Origin: Oscillospiraceae bacterium
GTDB taxonomy: Bacteria > Bacillota > Clostridia > Oscillospirales > Oscillospiraceae
DNA: 8,747 bases
NCBI GenBank assembly: GCA_031266955.1
Contig: JAISAA010000269.1
Coordinates: 1-8,747, forward strand
Direction of reading: 5' to 3'
A model generated the notes under the pieces. That model saw nothing but the letters and a program-made list of their open reading frames with translations. It was not told where the DNA came from and searched no databases. How positions within the stretch are numbered: the stretch's first letter is position 1; each line of letters starts with the position of its first letter. The translations under genes were made by a program, and so were the position numbers. Positions 6,348 through 8,747 of the stretch are shown piece after piece.

Positions 6348-6855
6348 CTGGGGAGTGAGAGCGCACGACAGCGACTGCGGGCTTGACCTGCTTTCCGTCG
6401 CTGCGGACAAATACTTGCGCGGCGTCAAATACAAGACCTTTCACGTCAGGCACATCACGGAACTGCTGAGAGCACATATCATAGACGAGTTTGCCGAAGA
6501 GAGTATTGGCTGGGAAGCGCATTACATTGACTTTTTCTATGCTTACACGCTGCCGTGCGATTTCGCCTATGCCGTGATACTCGTCGCGGAGTGCTTCGCA
6601 GAGTATCGTCAAAAGGGTAAATACTCGATTTATGACTACAAAGCGGAAAAGAAGCGGCGGATCGCTGAATTCGCGTTTACCGATGCAGATTTAGAATTTC
6701 TGCGGGCAGAGCTTCAATCCGTACTAAACCCCGAACACAGCTTGTATGAGTCTTGGAAAGACAGTGAATCTTTTACTGAATGGCAGACACATATACAAAC
6801 GCTGTGCGACACCCTATCGCAAGCCGTTGGTGAAGGCGGTGGCGGCAATGAGTAA
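6340..6855 (+). CDS. DUF4259-like protein between parA and parB
   Basis: A 171-aa, soluble-looking protein with no signal peptide or membrane segment. Its opening, MGSWGVRAHDSDCGLDLL, resembles the MGxWG...D...LD start of the DUF4259 family, whose function is unknown; the rest was not recognised. The middle, around residues 64-95, is a hydrophobic helix-rich stretch, followed by a charged region (KAEKKRR) and an acidic C-terminus ending in GEGGGGNE. The GTG start at 6340 is supported by GGGGAGG at 6324-6330, nine bases upstream. It overlaps the parA stop by 8 nt and the parB start by 8 nt, so its translation is probably coupled to both. Its position inside a parA-parB operon suggests an accessory role in partition or maintenance, but nothing in the sequence proves that. 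Gene reality is well supported; the family assignment is tentative. Confidence 0.8.
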   Translation: MGSWGVRAHDSDCGLDLLSVAADKYLRGVKYKTFHVRHITELLRAHIIDEFAEESIGWEAHYIDFFYAYTLPCDFAYAVILVAECFAEYRQKGKYSIYDYKAEKKRRIAEFAFTDADLEFLRAELQSVLNPEHSLYESWKDSESFTEWQTHIQTLCDTLSQAVGEGGGGNE

Positions 6856-7726
6856 ACCGACACTTGGAAACCTCGCGCTCACAAGCTTCGACGATATATT
6901 CAATTTAGAAAGCCACACAATCGGCGATATCATCGAAGCGCCGCTCTCGGAGCTCAACCAGCCGGATAATCATCCTTTCCTCGTCTGTGACGACGACGCT
7001 ATGACGCGCCTCGCTGAGAGCGTGAAGCGGTACGGAGTCCGCGAGCCGGGTATCGCGCGAAAGCTCGCCGACGGCGGCTACGAGCTGCTCTGCGGAAACC
7101 GCCGTAAGAGAGCTTGCGAACTTGCCGGAATCACGTCAATGCCCGTCATAGTCCGTGAGCTCACCGACGATGAAGCCGCCGTCGTAATGGTAGATTCAAA
7201 CCTGCTGCACCGGGAGCGCATACTGCCGAGCGAAAAGGCATGGGCGTACCGCATAAAGATGGAAGCGCTGAATCACAGCGGCGTCAAAGGCGAACAGCAA
7301 TCGTTTGAGGTAGTGGCATCGCAAACAGGCGAGAGCAAAAACCAAATCTACCGGCTCATCCGTCTGACAGAGCTTGTGGACGCTCTGCTGAATAAAGTTG
7401 ACGCACGTCAGCTCGCGTTCAACCCCGCCGTGGAGCTGTCGTATCTCTCATACGACGAACAGCACATCGTCGCAAAAGCGATGGAAGCGCACGAGGTCAA
7501 GCCGTCGCTGTCGCAAGCCGTCAGGCTTAAAAAGCTGAAGCAGGACGGTAAGCTGACAGCCGAAGTTGTTGACGCGATTCTCTCGGAGGAAAAGACACCG
7601 CCGAAAAGCGAGCGGGACGGAACTCTCCGTTTTCGCAAATTCTTTCCATCGGACTATTCGGCGAAGCAGATGGAGACGGTCATCGTCAAGCTGCTGACAG
7701 ACTGGCAAGCGAGCGCGACGGCTTAA
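6848..7726 (+). CDS. parB: ParB/RepB/Spo0J-family partition protein
   Basis: A 292-aa ParB-type protein. The N-terminal ParB/sulfiredoxin-like domain spans roughly residues 30-140 and contains LAESVKRYGVREPGIAR, the nucleotide-binding motif GNRRKRACELAG at 83-94, and DSNLLHRERILPSEKAWAYR at 116-135, matching the family's NLxRExLxPxEEA box. A helix-turn-helix follows at about 155-177 (VASQTGESKNQIYRLIRL), expected to read the centromere site. The C-terminal third is lysine-rich and would carry the dimerisation region. In known systems ParB is a CTP-dependent DNA clamp that stimulates its ParA. I place the start at ATG 6848, overlapping the preceding stop as ATGAGTAA. An in-frame ATG at 6746 would add 34 residues of unlike sequence deep inside the upstream gene. 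Known parS consensus was not recognised in the window, so its target site is unknown. Confidence 0.93.
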   Translation: MSKPTLGNLALTSFDDIFNLESHTIGDIIEAPLSELNQPDNHPFLVCDDDAMTRLAESVKRYGVREPGIARKLADGGYELLCGNRRKRACELAGITSMPVIVRELTDDEAAVVMVDSNLLHRERILPSEKAWAYRIKMEALNHSGVKGEQQSFEVVASQTGESKNQIYRLIRLTELVDALLNKVDARQLAFNPAVELSYLSYDEQHIVAKAMEAHEVKPSLSQAVRLKKLKQDGKLTAEVVDAILSEEKTPPKSERDGTLRFRKFFPSDYSAKQMETVIVKLLTDWQASATA

Positions 7727-7802
7727 AGCTTAGGTTATGATTTCATAGCGCCCCCGCCTTGCGCATTTTGTGAATCAAAACAGGCTCAAAAGACGGGATG
7801 AC

Positions 7803-7831
7803 ATGACAACAAAATAATGGCAGATTATATA
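7803..7831 (+). promoter_or_regulatory. Candidate promoter for the Cys-rich/Toprim unit
   Basis: ATGACA at 7803-7808 (5 of 6 to the -35 consensus) is followed by 17 bases and TATATA at 7826-7831 (4 of 6 to the -10). Initiation near 7838 would start inside the left arm of the terminator that follows, so new transcripts would lack the first bases of that stem. This could let the downstream genes be expressed while read-through from parB is stopped. The boxes are visible; activity is inferred. Confidence 0.4.
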
Positions 7832-7833
7832 TA

Positions 7834-7875
7834 CGCCGCCTCGTGTTTCTACAGGAACGCGAGGCGGCGTTTTTT
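7834..7875 (+). terminator. Strong rho-independent terminator or attenuator between parB and the Cys-rich gene
   Basis: Left arm 7834-7849 (CGCCGCCTCGTGTTTC) pairs with right arm 7854-7869 (GGAACGCGAGGCGGCG) over 16 positions, including two G-T wobbles, around the loop TACA, and six T follow at 7870-7875. It begins 107 bases after the parB stop. The next ribosome binding site starts only 16 bases after the T track, so the hairpin could also control entry into the downstream genes. Confidence 0.9.
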
Positions 7876-7905
7876 GCCGCCCAAAAACGCAAAGGAGGAC
7901 GTAAG

Positions 7906-8112
7906 ATGACCCGGCAAACAAGAATTTTCGACCGCTTCGAGTATCACCTTGAAGATATTAGCTGCCGTGACTGCCTGCATTACAAGCCGAAAAGCAGACA
8001 CCGCAAAAACGGATGCGGGCGCGCGGTCTGCGCCTATGAGGATATCCGCCGAGCTTGTATCGCCAATGGGCGCGTTAAGCGGAAACGGGGGTTTTTCAAA
8101 TGCCCGGAGTGA
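7906..8112 (+). CDS. Small cysteine-rich basic protein, function unknown
   Basis: A 68-aa protein with a strong start: AAGGAGG at 7892-7898, seven bases before ATG 7906. The frame stays open back to 7843, but those codons lie in the terminator hairpin and lack a ribosome binding site. Six cysteines are present: C20 and C23 (CRDC), C37, C42, C51 and C66. Basic runs (KPKSRHRK and RVKRKRG) surround them. The CxxC pair with later cysteines suggests a small zinc-bound fold that may contact nucleic acid. I recall similar short proteins ahead of Toprim/primase genes in Clostridial integrative elements but cannot name a family. The gene's end overlaps the Toprim gene start by 13 nt, so the two are probably co-translated. 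Confidence 0.75.
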   Translation: MTRQTRIFDRFEYHLEDISCRDCLHYKPKSRHRKNGCGRAVCAYEDIRRACIANGRVKRKRGFFKCPE

Positions 8113-8747
8113 CGCGTGAACAAATAGCGCGGGCAAAAGCCGTCGGTATCGAGGAGTACATCCTCGCGTATGAACCGAACAACGTCAGGCGCGTCGGGAG
8201 CGCCTACTATCTCAAAGACCACGACTCACTCAAAATTTCTCACGGCCTTTGGAACTGGTATTCGCGCGGTATCGGAGGACGGAACGTCATCGACTACCTG
8301 ATGAAAGTGCGCGGATACGGATTCATTGACGCGGTGCGCCTTCTCGCGGGTGAGGATAAAGGCGGAGCACCGCCCGTCGTTCCGAGAGCAAGAGCGCCTG
8401 ATCCCCAAAAGTCTAAAGAGCGCAAGCCGTTCACGCTCCCGCCGCGTAACGGTGATAATGAGCGCGCTATCAGCTATCTTCAAAAACGCGGTATCGACAA
8501 GGATTTGATTCTGAACTGCATTGAACGCGGCTCGCTGTACGAATCCGACCGCTGGCACAACTGTGTTTTTATCGGGCGTGACGACGACGGCAGAGCACGC
8601 TTCGCCGCGCTGCGCGGTACAAAAGGCAATTTCAAGCGCGACGCGGACGGCTCGGATAAGCGGTTTGGGTTCACATTGCCGCCTGTAGCTCCCGGCGCGA
8701 ACATGACCGCCGTCTTTGAATCCCCCATCGACGCGCTCTCGTTCCGG
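8100..8747 (+). CDS. DUF3991/Toprim primase-like protein, 3' end cut off by the window
   Basis: The first 216 codons of a longer gene that runs off the window. Residues 36-84 (YYLKDHDSLKISHG, then WYSRGIGGRNVIDYLMKVRGYGFIDAVRLLAG) follow the layout of the CHC2 domain of DnaG primases but have no zinc-ligand cysteines. Residues about 120-190 match the DUF3991 region (AISYLQKRGID, RGSLYE, HNCVFIGRDDDGRARFAALRGT, GSDKRFGF). VFESPIDALS at 205-214 is the first Toprim strand, with E207 as the expected catalytic acid. Such proteins are found in Clostridial conjugative elements near ParA/ParB and are presumed to prime or process element DNA. ATG 8100 is the first start after a TAA at 8076-8078, with GGGGG at 8087-8091 eight bases upstream. 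It overlaps the preceding gene by 13 nt. Confidence 0.88.
   Translation, partial: MPGVTREQIARAKAVGIEEYILAYEPNNVRRVGSAYYLKDHDSLKISHGLWNWYSRGIGGRNVIDYLMKVRGYGFIDAVRLLAGEDKGGAPPVVPRARAPDPQKSKERKPFTLPPRNGDNERAISYLQKRGIDKDLILNCIERGSLYESDRWHNCVFIGRDDDGRARFAALRGTKGNFKRDADGSDKRFGFTLPPVAPGANMTAVFESPIDALSFR

Noticed and set aside
6746..6847. 34-codon upstream extension of parB
   Set aside because: It lies deep in the preceding gene and its translation looks unlike a ParB N-terminus; ATG 6848 forms a normal ATGAGTAA overlap.
7843..7905. Upstream extension of the 68-aa gene
   Set aside because: These codons lie in the terminator hairpin and spacer, while ATG 7906 has an excellent Shine-Dalgarno.

Overview
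The window looks like a GC-rich member of the Clostridia (gut or anaerobe Firmicutes; Oscillospirales-like by general impression, not proven). Pointers are strong AGGAGG-type ribosome binding sites, a lipoprotein solute-binding protein with a propeller domain, and a partition/primase gene block of the kind carried by Clostridial integrative and conjugative elements (ICEs).

Layout. (i) 1-3950 is GC-rich and looks like ordinary chromosome: the 3' three quarters of a hydantoinase/oxoprolinase-family gene (+), facing a 781-aa lipoprotein (-) that joins an N-terminal propeller-like region to an extracellular solute-binding domain. (ii) 3951-5540 is clearly AT-richer. It holds a 213-aa HNH endonuclease-family gene (-) driven by a textbook sigma-70 promoter. 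Directly behind that promoter, on the other strand, is a decayed fragment of a large serine recombinase, with a nonsense codon, two compensating frameshifts and no catalytic domain. (iii) 5541-8747 is GC-rich again and reads as one co-oriented block: ParA ATPase, a DUF4259-like protein, ParB, a strong hairpin terminator with a candidate promoter next to it, a 68-aa Cys-rich protein, and the first 216 codons of a DUF3991/Toprim primase-like protein that runs off the window.

How the parts fit. parA, the DUF4259-like gene and parB overlap by 8 nt at each junction, so they are probably translationally coupled and act as a segregation or maintenance module. The Cys-rich gene and the Toprim gene overlap by 13 nt and form a second unit behind the terminator. 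The recombinase relic suggests that the boundary between chromosome and element lies in the AT-rich zone and that this end has been rearranged, possibly by arrival of the HNH gene. No intact integrase, tRNA, rRNA, CRISPR array or insertion sequence is visible. No stretch longer than 300 bases lacks a gene or gene remnant.
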